Of a DNA stretch of 64,000 bases, positions 53,887 through 62,795 are shown in pieces. Positions within the stretch are counted from its first letter, which is position 1. Every line of letters begins with the position of its first letter. The notes beneath the pieces are model-generated. The model searched no databases. It was not told where the DNA came from and saw only the letters and a list, made by a program, of their open reading frames with translations. The stretch is taken from positions 1,488,001-1,552,000 of the forward strand of contig NZ_CP018092.1 in assembly GCF_002754935.1 (NCBI RefSeq). The letters run 5' to 3'. A program made the position numbers and the translations under genes. This DNA is from Thermostichus lividus PCC 6715 (GTDB taxonomy: Bacteria > Cyanobacteriota > Cyanobacteriia > Thermosynechococcales > Thermosynechococcaceae).

Positions 53887-55908
53887 CTAATCGATAAAGC
53901 GGGGCGTCAGGCAATAGGGGCATTCTAACCATTCGGGCTGAGCCTCGGCACCACAGGTACGGCAAGTTAATGAACTTTTACGTTTTGCTTTGAGTTCTGA
54001 TTCGAGACCGGTATCTGTAAAGGTTACCCGCTCCACTTCTTCAAGGGTGGTTACCCCCTCTTTGACAAGGTTTAGGCTATAGGCCAAGAGGGTTTTCATC
54101 CCCTCTTCGACAGCCACTTCTTTAATGCGCTCGGTAGGGGCACCTTCGGTAATTAGGGTCTGTAGGCGTTCGGTAACCCGCATAATTTCATAGACCCCGC
54201 AGCGGCCTTTGTAACCAACTCCACCACACTTGCTGCAGACTGGCTGGCCACTGGCTTTGGCGGCTTGGAGTTGCTCGGGAGTGAGTTTATTGGCTTTATA
54301 GAGTGTCAGATTCACTCCTTTGGAGGCCGATAGACCAAACCGCGCTAGCTCTTCGGGAGTAGGGGTGTAGGGAATACGGCATTCTGAGCACACCCGCCGC
54401 ATCAGCCGCTGGGCGACCACGCCAATCAAGGACGCTGAAACCATAAAAGGCTCTACACCCATTTCCGAGAGGCGCGCCACTGCACTGGCTGCATCATTGG
54501 TGTGCAGCGTTGTCAAGACTAAGTGACCAGTCAAGGCTGCTTCAATGGCGGTTTTAGCGGTTTCTTTGTCGCGGGTTTCCCCCACCAGAATGACATCCGG
54601 ATCCTGACGGAGGAAGGCACGCAGAATGGAGGCAAAGTCCATCCCTTTTTCACGGATGACCTGTACCTGCGTTAGGCCGGGCAGGGAGTATTCAATGGGG
54701 TCTTCAGCGGTGCTGATGTTTACCCCCGGACTATTACACTCCGCTAGGGCAGAGTAGAGGGTGGTGGTTTTCCCAGACCCTGTGGGCCCCGTCACCAAGA
54801 TCAAGCCGAAGGGTCGCTTCGTCATTTCGCGGACAATTGCTAGGCTTTCAGGATCGGTAATGAGTTTGTCAAGCCCCAATTGGGTGGCTGAGTTATCCAG
54901 AATCCGCAGGACGACCTTTTCACCCCAGCGGCTGGGCAGGGTGTTGACCCGAAAGTCCACGCGGCGACCTTGGAACATTTTGCGGATGCGGCCATCTTGG
55001 GGGGCACGACGCTCGGCAATGTCGAGATCCGCCAAAATCTTGAAGCGCGAGACGACCGCAGGCACAATTTTTTTAGGAAGAGGGTCAAAGGCCTGATGGA
55101 GAACGCCATCTTTACGGAAGCGCACCCGCAGGTACTCTTCTTGGGGTTCGATGTGAATATCGGAAATCCCGTCGTTGAGGGCTTTAGCCAGAATTTTATT
55201 GACAAGGGCAATGATTGGCGCATCCTCAGCACCCCGTAGGGCATCGGCAAGGTCAACTTCTTGACCCTCTTGAACGTCATCTAAGCCGCCAATGGCCTCA
55301 ATGTCTTCTTCGATGTTAATATCACCTAGGGCGGCTGGAGCATGTTTGCTGGCAGCAGTTTCTGCTACTTGCTTGTTGAGAATTGGATCAATGAGTCGCT
55401 GGTAGTCTTCAAGGGTAATCACCATCCGCTTCAAGGTAAAGTTATGGCCGCGGAGAATACGACTGATGTTATCGATGGCTTGTAGGTTGTCGGGATCGAC
55501 CATTGCCACGAGTACATAGGGGGGATCGGCGTTGGGGTACTTGGCAATGGGAATAGCTTGATAGGTTCGGCAGGTATCTACCGGCAAAATTGTATTCACT
55601 AACTCTTCAATTTGCTCAGTGGGAAAGCGGTTGAGTTCCGGATCAAGACAGTCAACGCCGTAGATGACCTTGAGTTCAAAGAGTTGTTGTTTGTGGTACT
55701 GACGCAACACATCGGGTGGCATGGTGGTGCCAGTAATCTCTTGCAAGGCAACCACAAGGGATTTGCCCGTTTTGCGGGCGGTATTCATGGCTTCGCGTAC
55801 TTGCTCAAGGCTGGCATAGCCAGAGGCAACAAGGGAACGCTCAGTAGGGTTACCGGCTTTCCGCAGGGCGATCGCCTTGCGGGCAGAAGAAGATGATGTG
55901 TTGACCAT
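53887..55908 (-). CDS. pilB: pilus assembly ATPase PilB (GspE/PulE family)
   Basis: The protein of 673 residues powers pilus extension. It has the N-terminal MshEN domain, Walker A LVTGPTGSGKTTTLYSALAE, Asp box AEDPIEYSLPG, Walker B DPDVILVGETRDKETAKTAI, and the tetracysteine zinc site (CSEC and CSKC). A second CxxC pair (CRTCGAEAQPEWLECPYC) lies near the C terminus. The ATG at 55908 (MVNTSSSS) is preferred over 55995 by domain position. pilT and pilC follow on the same strand. Confidence 0.94.
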   Translation of the reverse strand: MVNTSSSSARKAIALRKAGNPTERSLVASGYASLEQVREAMNTARKTGKSLVVALQEITGTTMPPDVLRQYHKQQLFELKVIYGVDCLDPELNRFPTEQIEELVNTILPVDTCRTYQAIPIAKYPNADPPYVLVAMVDPDNLQAIDNISRILRGHNFTLKRMVITLEDYQRLIDPILNKQVAETAASKHAPAALGDINIEEDIEAIGGLDDVQEGQEVDLADALRGAEDAPIIALVNKILAKALNDGISDIHIEPQEEYLRVRFRKDGVLHQAFDPLPKKIVPAVVSRFKILADLDIAERRAPQDGRIRKMFQGRRVDFRVNTLPSRWGEKVVLRILDNSATQLGLDKLITDPESLAIVREMTKRPFGLILVTGPTGSGKTTTLYSALAECNSPGVNISTAEDPIEYSLPGLTQVQVIREKGMDFASILRAFLRQDPDVILVGETRDKETAKTAIEAALTGHLVLTTLHTNDAASAVARLSEMGVEPFMVSASLIGVVAQRLMRRVCSECRIPYTPTPEELARFGLSASKGVNLTLYKANKLTPEQLQAAKASGQPVCSKCGGVGYKGRCGVYEIMRVTERLQTLITEGAPTERIKEVAVEEGMKTLLAYSLNLVKEGVTTLEEVERVTFTDTGLESELKAKRKSSLTCRTCGAEAQPEWLECPYCLTPRFID

Positions 55909-56009
55909 AGGTTTTGTCTGGGGGCTGGATGGCTTGCCTACTATAGTAGCAATAACTTTCACAAGGATTGTATGCGTATTTTCACGGTTCTTCATAACCG
56001 CAGTTCGCG

Positions 56010-56184
56010 TATGGTTGCATCGGATTTGAGTCTTTTGCCGCCCTCACCCTAGCCCTCTCCCAGAGGAGAGGGAACAAGACTCTTAGCTCCCTTCTCCCCA
56101 AGGAGAAGGGTTGGGGATGAGGGTCTCCCTAGGGAGAAAGGTTGAGGATGAGGGGAATTCATGGCCACATTCAGCAACACCTTA
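56010..56184 (-). repeat. MITE-like repeat, copy C, with an internal duplication
   Basis: In minus orientation it reads TAAGGTGTTGCTGAATGTGG at the left and GGCGGCAAAAGACTCAAA at the right, matching copies A and B. An extra block of about 30 bp is inserted, so the CCTCATCC...CAACC motif occurs twice (diverged), making it longer than copy A. The exact outer edge near 56010 is uncertain. It lies just upstream of pilB. Confidence 0.7.
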
Positions 56185-56243
56185 GCTCGGACGTTCACTT
56201 AGCGCGGCACGTTCTGATAGTTTTCATTGACGTCACTCTGGAG

Positions 56244-56380
56244 TCAAGGTTCTGACACTCCCACAAACTGTCTAGCGCACTTACGGCACTTACAGGTCTG
56301 CTTCCCATTGTGGATGTTGCGGTTCTTGACGATATGAGTGGAGTGACAGCGAGGGCGGGTCGGCGGAGTCGTTGCTAGGA
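56244..56380 (-). pseudogene. IS1-family transposase InsA-like fragment
   Basis: A minus-strand frame reads PRCHSTHIVKNRNIHNGKQT and continues as CKCRKCARQFVGVSEP to a TGA at 56244. This is the N-terminal zinc-finger of IS1-family InsA proteins (intact relatives: CPRCGSSHIVKNGRIHNGKQ). One finger cysteine pair is kept, the rest of the transposase is absent, and no clear start remains. It lies between the MITE copy and the putative mcdB gene. Confidence 0.65.
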
Positions 56381-56432
56381 TGTAATTGAGGTAACGTCGT
56401 CTTCCCTATCCTTACATCTTTAGGACTACCCT

Positions 56433-56876
56433 CTAATCAAACCAACCGATTTCTGCATCCCCTAGCCGCGCAGCCTCGGGATTGGGGGTGGGGATTTCGT
56501 TCACAAGGGGCTTAAAGCCAACATCTTCAAACCGGTAGGGGTGCGGTGCCGTTAGCTCGCGAATAACCTGTTTGGCTTCCTCAAACTCTGCCTGTAGCTC
56601 CCGATGGGTGGCCTGTAGCTGCTCGAGTTCCGCCTGTAATTGGGCATAGCGATCGCGCCAGTCGTGTACCTCTTGCCGTAACTGGTCACGTTCTGCCCCG
56701 TAGCTTGCCGCTTCGGCTTGAGCCGCGTTTAATGCCTCCGCCATCGTCGCCAATTGAGCGGTCAACTCTGCCTTGGTGGGCTGGCTACTGCGCTTGGGGC
56801 GAGGGCGGGGTTGCTTGGCTGCTTCTGCCCGCAGCAAATCGCTGAGGTTGTGGTGTTCCAAGGAGTCTATCTCCAA
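56433..56876 (-). CDS. mcdB: coiled-coil protein, candidate McdB
   Basis: The 147-residue protein has a charged, basic disordered N terminus ([18 protein letters not shown]), a long Gln/Glu-rich coiled coil (about 38-105), and a C terminus ending IGWFD. Small size, basic N terminus, Q-rich coil and a tryptophan near the C terminus, encoded directly after a ParA-type gene, are the described features of type 2 McdB, which spaces carboxysomes along the nucleoid with McdA. Assignment is inferred from architecture and context. Its start overlaps the parA-like gene by 10 bp. Confidence 0.62.
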   Translation of the reverse strand: MEIDSLEHHNLSDLLRAEAAKQPRPRPKRSSQPTKAELTAQLATMAEALNAAQAEAASYGAERDQLRQEVHDWRDRYAQLQAELEQLQATHRELQAEFEEAKQVIRELTAPHPYRFEDVGFKPLVNEIPTPNPEAARLGDAEIGWFD

Positions 56877-57502
56877 TCTCGCTGTAGTTCTTCGGCAACG
56901 CGGCGGTAGTCTGCTTGCGCTTCCTTAGCTTGCTTTCCCTTCCACTGGGTAATGGGAACCCCATCAAGAGCTGCCCGCTCGTGGGCTTTGTAGGCGCGAA
57001 TAAAGGAGTGGCAGGCCGCAACCCCCAACTGCAACAGCGTATTTTGAGCTTCAAGTGCCTCGGCCACACAGCGGGGATCGACCCGGGTGAGGAGGACGCG
57101 GTGGGGCACGTTGGCGGGCTGAACCACTTGTTTCACCGTTTCAATGAGGGCAGCTAAATCAATGGGGGCAGGGGGGGTCGGCAGCACGACATAGTCGGCG
57201 ATCGGCACCACCGCCGCCAAGGCACTAGAGGCTAAAGCAGGGGGAGTATCCACCACAATTAACTCGTAGCCTGACAGCTTGCGCACATTACTGAGGAGCT
57301 TGGGGTTAACTTCTTGTGCCAGATCAAACCCCATTCCTTGACCATGGCGCTGAAACCACCAAGTTGCCGAGGCTTGGGGGTCGGTATCGACTAGTAGCAC
57401 CTTGTACTGCTCGGCGTAGGTGGCGGCCAAATTAATGGCCGTGGTGGTTTTGCCTACGCCACCTTTGCCATTGAGAACTGCTAATAGGCGTGGTTCCGTC
57501 AA
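56867..57502 (-). CDS. mcdA: ParA/MinD-family ATPase, candidate McdA
   Basis: The 211-residue protein has the deviant Walker A motif [19 protein letters not shown] with the signature lysine, [19 protein letters not shown] (switch I) and [18 protein letters not shown] (switch II). There is no ParB gene nearby; instead a small coiled-coil gene overlaps its 3' end, as in McdA-McdB pairs that position carboxysomes. A general chromosome or plasmid partition ATPase is the alternative. pheS lies 9 bp upstream on the same strand. Confidence 0.75.
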   Translation of the reverse strand: MTEPRLLAVLNGKGGVGKTTTAINLAATYAEQYKVLLVDTDPQASATWWFQRHGQGMGFDLAQEVNPKLLSNVRKLSGYELIVVDTPPALASSALAAVVPIADYVVLPTPPAPIDLAALIETVKQVVQPANVPHRVLLTRVDPRCVAEALEAQNTLLQLGVAACHSFIRAYKAHERAALDGVPITQWKGKQAKEAQADYRRVAEELQRDWR

Positions 57503-57511
57503 GGCTCCCCC

Positions 57512-58522
57512 CTAAAACTGACGCAGAAAGCGCAGATCGCTGGTGTAAAAGCGGCGAATATCATCAATTTGGTGTAACACCATCGCAAACCGCTCGACAC
57601 CAAAACCTGCCGCAAAGCCGGTGTAAATTTCCGGATCGTAGCCGACATTTTTGAGCACGGCTGGATCTACCATGCCACAGCCCATGACTTCCAGCCAACG
57701 TCCTTGCCACTGCACATCCACCTCTGCTGAGGGTTCGGTGAAGGGGAAATAGCTAGCGCGAAAGCGAATCGGCACATCGCCAAAGAGCTCCGCCAAAAAG
57801 GTACTGACAGTGCCCTTAAGGTCAGTAAACGTGAGTCCCTCGTCAATGGCTAAAATTTCAATTTGATGGAAGACGGCGGCATGGGTGGCATCTTCGGTAT
57901 CGCGGCGGTAGCAACGGCCGGGGGCAACAATGCGAATGGGCGGATCGTTCAGCTCCATGTGGCGAATTTGCACCGAAGAGGTATGGGTTCGCAGGAGATT
58001 GCCATCCGGTAAGTAGAATGTGTCTTGCATATCCCGTGCGGGGTGATCGGCAGGGGTGTTCAGCGCCTCAAAATTGTAGTAGTCGCTCTCCATTTCAGGC
58101 CCATCGTCCACGGTGTAGCCCAAGCCCACGAAAATATCAATAATGCGGTCTATGGTGCTGTTGAGGGGATGAATGTGCCCTTGGGGGCGAAAGACCGCTG
58201 GCATTGTCACATCAAGGCTTTCTGCAGCAAGCTGGGCAGCAATGTTAGCAGTGTGGAGGGTGTGGCGGCGCTCCTCAAGGGTGTGCAGCAGTTTTTCTTT
58301 GAGGGTGTTCGCTAAGCTGCCAATGTGGGGGCGATCGCTAGCGGGAAGTTTCCCCATTAAGGCTAGAATTTGGGACAGTTCTCCTTTTTTGCCTAGGTAA
58401 GCAACCCGTAGTTGCTCAAGGCTGTCGAGGTCGGCAGCGTGGGCGATCGCCTCTAATGCCTTGGTTTCAAGGTCAGTGAGCTGGGCGGTCAACACAGTAC
58501 GGTCGAGAGTGGGGGTGGTCAT
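57512..58522 (-). CDS. pheS: phenylalanine--tRNA ligase alpha subunit
   Basis: The protein of 336 residues is the catalytic alpha chain of the class II PheRS. Motif 2 is in [14 protein letters not shown] and [21 protein letters not shown]; motif 3 in [20 protein letters not shown]. The N-terminal coiled arm ([20 protein letters not shown]) binds tRNA. The ATG at 58522 (MTTPTLDRT) is chosen. The beta subunit gene is not adjacent. The ParA-like gene follows 9 bp downstream. Confidence 0.95.
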   Translation of the reverse strand: MTTPTLDRTVLTAQLTDLETKALEAIAHAADLDSLEQLRVAYLGKKGELSQILALMGKLPASDRPHIGSLANTLKEKLLHTLEERRHTLHTANIAAQLAAESLDVTMPAVFRPQGHIHPLNSTIDRIIDIFVGLGYTVDDGPEMESDYYNFEALNTPADHPARDMQDTFYLPDGNLLRTHTSSVQIRHMELNDPPIRIVAPGRCYRRDTEDATHAAVFHQIEILAIDEGLTFTDLKGTVSTFLAELFGDVPIRFRASYFPFTEPSAEVDVQWQGRWLEVMGCGMVDPAVLKNVGYDPEIYTGFAAGFGVERFAMVLHQIDDIRRFYTSDLRFLRQF

Positions 58523-58657
58523 GGTAAACACCAGCCAATACAGTGTCAAGAAAGAATAAAGATCAACGGTTGCGCTTAGGGCAAAGAAATTGAGTGATTT
58601 TTTGATGAGCCTTGATTATAACTCTACTCCAGTCGTCATCGGTTACTGTAGTCTTTC

Positions 58658-60022
58658 ATGACCCCCAATCCTCTCCTTCAGTTCTACCATTGGCTCTACA
58701 GAGCACCCCAGTCCTTTTTAGCGTTAGCGCGCTTCAATGGCACGCGAGAGCAATACACGGCTCTGTTAGCTGGTCTCCTTTGGTTTTGGGCGCAATTTCT
58801 CTACCTCCATTACTGGGCACAGCAGCCCTGGCCATGGCTGGAAAGCCTCGTTGAAGCAGCCGCAGTGGTTGTCATTGGTGGCGTTCCGGTACTGTGGTGG
58901 GCCACTCCCAAAGGCGATCGCTGGCGATCCTTGACCGCTATGGCGAGTCGCTGGCAGTGGCAGTTCGTCTTAGGTTTGAGCCTCTACGTGGCGGTGGCTT
59001 ACCATTTACCCCATGCGTCACTATTTCCGTGGCGACGCGTGCTAAGCCATCTCATTGTGGCTGATCCTTGGTGGTTGAATTTTATTTTCTTTCTCGTGGG
59101 TTCTGTTGCGGCACTGCGGGTGCCTTTTTTACTGCGCGATCGCACCCTTTCTGGTCTTGAGCGCTGGGGATGGGTGAGTACTGCCGCCGTGTATTTGCTA
59201 TTGAGCCATAGTTCGCTGATTTCACCGGCTTTTGCCACGTACCGAACCGAAGGGTTCATCATCACACCGCTCTATTTACTGCTGTGCGCGTGGTGCGATT
59301 GGCAACACGGGCGATCGCCGACCTCACCCCGCCCTGTGGGACTACAGGGTAAGGATGCCCTCCTAGCGGCAGTATGCATCTTTACTCTCTACTGGTTTTC
59401 TACACCTCACTTTCGCTTTGGTTCATTTATTGCCCTGCAACTCTTTATTCTGGCTGTTATTTTTGGCAGCGGCTTAGGGCGGCAGCACTTTGGCTATAGC
59501 TTTGAACCTCGCTGGGGAGACGCTCGCTTGCTAGGGATCATGGTTATTGTTGCCTTGGCCACCCTAGTGCCCCTCGGTAGCCTGTTAGGTTTTCTTCCCC
59601 TTGAAGAATTTAACCTTGCGCCCCCCTTCTCTAAGTTGCTCGTGTATATTGTTCTTTTTTCAATGCGCGTTGGCATTTTTGAGGAAGTCCTGTTTCGCAG
59701 TGGCTTAATGATTCTAATCCGCGATACCCTACAGCAGCGGGGGGGCGATCGCCACGACCCGTTTTGGATCGCTTGGGGAGCGATTCTCATCTGTGCCCTT
59801 CTGTTCGGAGTGGCGCACATGGGTAATACCCCCGGCAGTGGCGTTGAGTTGCCGGTGGTGGCCTATCGCCTGATCTACATTGCCTTGGCAACCCTTGCCT
59901 CCTTGTTTTACTGTCTTATGTTTGCCTGTACTCAGCGCCTGTGGGGTGGAGTCGTCCTCCACGGCTTAGTGGATGCCCTTGCAGTGGTCTCCTTCGGTGC
60001 CACCCTGACCGCACCGTTCTAA
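58658..60022 (+). CDS. CPBP-family intramembrane metalloprotease
   Basis: The 454-residue membrane protein has about ten hydrophobic segments and the CPBP/Rce1-like motifs in the C-terminal third: the glutamates in VGIFEEVLFRSGLMILI, the histidine in LLFGVAHMGNTPG, and the late HGLVDALAVVSFG. Bacterial CPBP proteins may process prenylated or small peptides; the substrate is unknown. The long membrane N terminus before the domain is unusual. Its stop overlaps that of the convergent L,D-transpeptidase by four bases. Confidence 0.85.
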   Translation: MTPNPLLQFYHWLYRAPQSFLALARFNGTREQYTALLAGLLWFWAQFLYLHYWAQQPWPWLESLVEAAAVVVIGGVPVLWWATPKGDRWRSLTAMASRWQWQFVLGLSLYVAVAYHLPHASLFPWRRVLSHLIVADPWWLNFIFFLVGSVAALRVPFLLRDRTLSGLERWGWVSTAAVYLLLSHSSLISPAFATYRTEGFIITPLYLLLCAWCDWQHGRSPTSPRPVGLQGKDALLAAVCIFTLYWFSTPHFRFGSFIALQLFILAVIFGSGLGRQHFGYSFEPRWGDARLLGIMVIVALATLVPLGSLLGFLPLEEFNLAPPFSKLLVYIVLFSMRVGIFEEVLFRSGLMILIRDTLQQRGGDRHDPFWIAWGAILICALLFGVAHMGNTPGSGVELPVVAYRLIYIALATLASLFYCLMFACTQRLWGGVVLHGLVDALAVVSFGATLTAPF

Positions 60023-60540
60023 CGCACCACAATCACTGGCATTCCGGGGCGAACTTTTTCAAACAGTTCTTCAATATCGCGGTTGTGCATGCGCACACAG
60101 CCATGGGAAATTGCCTGCCCAATAGAGTCAGGATTAGGGGTGCCGTGCAACCCGATCCAATTTTTGCCATCGCTCCAAAAACCAATCCAGCGCCGCCCCA
60201 AGGGATTACGAGGATGGCCACCAGGAATCACTGAGCCATTGAAGGGGTTTTTCCATGCCGGATCCCGAATCATCTCCTGAATTTGAAACTGCCCCAGCGG
60301 CGTTTCCCAGCCCGGTCGGCCAACCGCCACTGGGTAGGTACGCAGGCGAGTTTGCCCCTGATATAGCACCATTTGTCGCCGCGATAAGCTAATCTCTAGG
60401 CGCAGGGGGGCAACTATTGGGTCTGTTATCAAGGGGGTTGGGTTGGCCACAAGCGGCCTAAGGTACCCGCACAGTAGGCTCACCACCGTGGCAGTAACGA
60501 ATACCAACCGCTGTTTTTGCCAAGGGTATCGTTGCTCCAT
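60019..60540 (-). CDS. L,D-transpeptidase (YkuD family)
   Basis: The 173-residue exported protein has an N-terminal hydrophobic signal (VFVTATVVSLLCGYLRPLVA) and the YkuD fold with the catalytic motif ISHGCVRMHNRDIEELF (active cysteine) preceded by IGLHGTPNPDS. It would make 3-3 cross-links or attach proteins to peptidoglycan in the periplasm. It is of minimal length for the family and has no LysM. Confidence 0.9.
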   Translation of the reverse strand: MEQRYPWQKQRLVFVTATVVSLLCGYLRPLVANPTPLITDPIVAPLRLEISLSRRQMVLYQGQTRLRTYPVAVGRPGWETPLGQFQIQEMIRDPAWKNPFNGSVIPGGHPRNPLGRRWIGFWSDGKNWIGLHGTPNPDSIGQAISHGCVRMHNRDIEELFEKVRPGMPVIVVR

Positions 60541-60798
60541 AGCACACTGTTCCCAACCTATCCTGAAACACTGTACTGTTTTTAGGAAACTAAAATATGC
60601 AATTTGCGTCTAAGGAGGCAAACCCTACAACCCTAGTTGACTGACCAAATCCTGTCCCCTCATCCCTCAACAAAACCTCCGAGAATCCCCGCGCTTCGAC
60701 AAGCCGCGGAGGGATAGGAGCGGCGGCTGAGGGGTACACCTTCGGTGGGCTTTGCCTACGACACCCCGAAAAGCCGCCAATAGCGTATAATTACAGCA
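60541..60798. other. non-coding, hairpin-rich
   Basis: The stretch before the tnpB remnant contains nested foldbacks: CCCCTCA...TGAGGGG and CCGCGCTT...AAGCCGCGG. This is the sort of structure found at IS200/IS605 ends and omega-RNAs, but boundaries could not be set. TATAAT-like sequence lies near 60787. No gene is seen. Confidence 0.35.
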
Positions 60799-60971
60799 GT
60801 GAACCTCACCATCAGTTATCGACTCATCCAGCAGGCTAAAGCTACAAATCAGGCCATCGCGATTGACGATCTCACCGGCATCAGAGAACGCACTAACAAA
60901 TTGCCCCGTTCCAAGACTGAACGGCGATGCAGTAATAGCGAGGCCTTCTATCAGCTTCGCCAATTCCTTAT
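60799..60971 (+). pseudogene. tnpB (IS200/IS605 family) remnant
   Basis: The frame starting at 60799 encodes ISYRLIQQAKATNQAIAIDD, then LTGIRERTNKLPRSKTER, then EAFYQLRQFL. It is the central RuvC-like region of TnpB (intact relatives: AIEDLTGIRERTN), including the catalytic glutamate position altered to ...AIDDL. The frame is interrupted at 60971 by copy 5 of the 438-bp element and does not resume recognisably after it. The N-terminal and zinc-finger parts are missing. Confidence 0.75.
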
Positions 60972-61409
60972 AGTAGTGATGTGGGCGGGCTAAAACCCCT
61001 CCGCTTTAGCGAGGGGATACAGCCAACTCAGGGGGCTTTAGCCCTCTCTATGCGTTAAACTAGAGACGTGGAAAGTAGGCGTATCAACTACGCGAAGAAA
61101 CATCCTAGTACGGAGAGATCCCGGCAAGTAAGTCACTACCGCTTTGGCGGCAAGCCTAAACCACTGCAAGCAATGGCAGGATGTTGAGCGTATCGAATTG
61201 GCTAGTGTTGAAAAGCGCGAAACCACAAACCGAAACATAAACGTAGTCCCAATAGCAGGAATGCTTGAGGTGAGTAGGGGGTCTTTGACTGCTCCCACCC
61301 GCATTAAGTTGTGGGTGACAGCTCAAGGGAAAAGCGAAGCAATGTGGCTTCAGCCCGTTGCGTAGCATCCTTTGGGAATCCCCTCTCTTTCAAAGAGGGG
61401 AGAAGTCAA
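60972..61409 (+). mobile_element. 438-bp IS200/IS605-type non-autonomous element, copy 5
   Basis: The copy is preceded by TTAT (60968-60971), ends in TCAA (61406-61409) and is 438 bp. It has the subtype of copy 2, and their conserved 73-codon frames translate identically. It is inserted in the tnpB remnant. Unlike the other copies it is flanked by a 10-bp direct repeat, AATTCCTTAT at 60962-60971 and 61410-61419. Confidence 0.86.
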
Positions 61410-61720
61410 AATTCCTTATCATTGCAGGATGTTGTCTTGAGGGCTGCTGAAAGCCCCGTCCTCTATCGGGCGGGGTCGTTTACGGTTCAGTTCTGTTTTG
61501 AGAACGGAGGTATCTTCTTTCTGGGGTATCGTCGAGGAGCCACTGGGCAAAGGCCGTGGGATATTGTCAAGGTATTTGCAGAGGTTATCTCGCATTCCCC
61601 CAGTGTATCGGGAGCATACCCCGCTGCCATCTGAAAAAGAGAGCCGTCAGATCCATTGCTACCAGTTGGTTGCCAAGGAAAGTTGTGACGGCGATCGCTC
61701 CAAATCAACACTAAACAACA
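61410..61720. other. intergenic, decayed mobile DNA
   Basis: No intact gene is seen. A hairpin CCCCGTCCTCTATCGGGCGGGG (61453-61474) resembles IS200/IS605-type ends. Open frames here (for example GYRRGATGQRPWDIVKVF in the frame running out of the mobile element) are unrecognised and lack starts. Confidence 0.4.
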
Positions 61721-61981
61721 CTAAAACCAAGCTTTTTTGCCCACCATATAGGTGTTATAGAATTCCTCATCACTTTTGGTAAGGTAAATGATCCCCTCGA
61801 TCAAACCAATAATTCCCATCACCGGGGCCACAAGGCCACAGGTTAAAATGCTTACCAGCAGCATGATCAGCCCTTCAGTAGAGTAACCAAGAACAAATTT
61901 ATGAATGCCTAGAGCACCGAGTAAAATGCCGCAAATTCCCGCTGCAATCTTTTTGCCCGACACATCTGAGTTAGAAGTCAT
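61721..61981 (-). CDS. TM2 domain-containing protein
   Basis: The 86-residue protein is a TM2 domain: two membrane helices joined by a short acidic turn, with GLLGALGIHKFVLGYSTEG-like sequence (here ILLGALGIHKFVLGYSTEGL) and IIGLIEGIIYLTKSDEEF. TM2 proteins are widespread, with unknown function in bacteria. It is a single gene with its own promoter region upstream (61982-62138). Confidence 0.85.
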   Translation of the reverse strand: MTSNSDVSGKKIAAGICGILLGALGIHKFVLGYSTEGLIMLLVSILTCGLVAPVMGIIGLIEGIIYLTKSDEEFYNTYMVGKKAWF

Positions 61982-62138
61982 AGCTGTTTCCTAAAATTTG
62001 TAATTTGTGATCTCTGGTATCCCCGTCTCTATCCTTGAGGGTTTACTCAGTGCTGTCAAGGGGAGGGCGGACAGTACAAAAAGAGGGCGCGATCGCCCCC
62101 ATTTTTACCATGCAAATAGATCGACAATGTAACAGCGG

Positions 62139-62591
62139 CTAAGCAGCGGCCAGCAAATTCGTTAAGGGTTCCCAGCGGACGACGCGATCGCCCCCCACCT
62201 CAATCACCACTTTGAACTTAGGCAAGGTCTGCGTCAACTGCGCCAAATAGGCGAATTCTTGCTTAGAGAGCTTCTTGCCATCAATCAACCACAGCACCAA
62301 GCCCTTAGAATTGGGAGGCAAATGCTCAAGGTGATAGGTCACCAATGGTGGCTGGAAGTACACGCGAATAGCTTCCTTGCCGGTATGGGCGGGGCGAATG
62401 CCATGCTCTTGCATCAGGTAGGCGCTGAGATCTCCTAGCCCTGGCGCACTCAAATGTAGCGTTGTATAACCCTTTGATCGCAGACGACGTTGATAGCGCC
62501 CCTCAAACCCACCCTCCGGCGGCGCGAAGAGGGCTAAGGCACCTGCTGTTTCAAGGTCATTGACAAATTGATAGCCAGCCAGCAAACCCAT
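62139..62591 (-). CDS. ndhN: NAD(P)H-quinone oxidoreductase subunit N
   Basis: The 150-residue protein matches NdhN, an oxygenic-photosynthesis-specific subunit of NDH-1 located in the peripheral arm: GLLAGYQFVNDLETAGALAL, FEGRYQRRLRSKGYTTLHLS and VVIEVGGDRVVRWEPL. NDH-1 works in cyclic electron flow, respiration and CO2 uptake at the thylakoid membrane. The length equals that known for thermophilic cyanobacteria (about 150 residues). The gene is monocistronic. Confidence 0.93.
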   Translation of the reverse strand: MGLLAGYQFVNDLETAGALALFAPPEGGFEGRYQRRLRSKGYTTLHLSAPGLGDLSAYLMQEHGIRPAHTGKEAIRVYFQPPLVTYHLEHLPPNSKGLVLWLIDGKKLSKQEFAYLAQLTQTLPKFKVVIEVGGDRVVRWEPLTNLLAAA

Positions 62592-62795
62592 AGTTTTTTA
62601 CTCAAGTCTTGCACCTTCTTGAAGCACTTTAGCACGCCTGCTCGTCTGCAAGATGGCCTTCAAGCTATTGCGAAAGCTAATAGAACCTATGAGAGGTGTG
62701 GTGTATCTAGATAAATCTGGCACTCCCCTTTGATAAGCTAGGGAAATGCAGTTGAGGCACAACTGCCGTCAACAAGTGTGCTGGGAGAATCATCC

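Noticed and set aside
2988-61409. CRISPR array
   Set aside because: The repeats are long, dispersed and in both orientations; no short regularly spaced repeats or cas genes are present.
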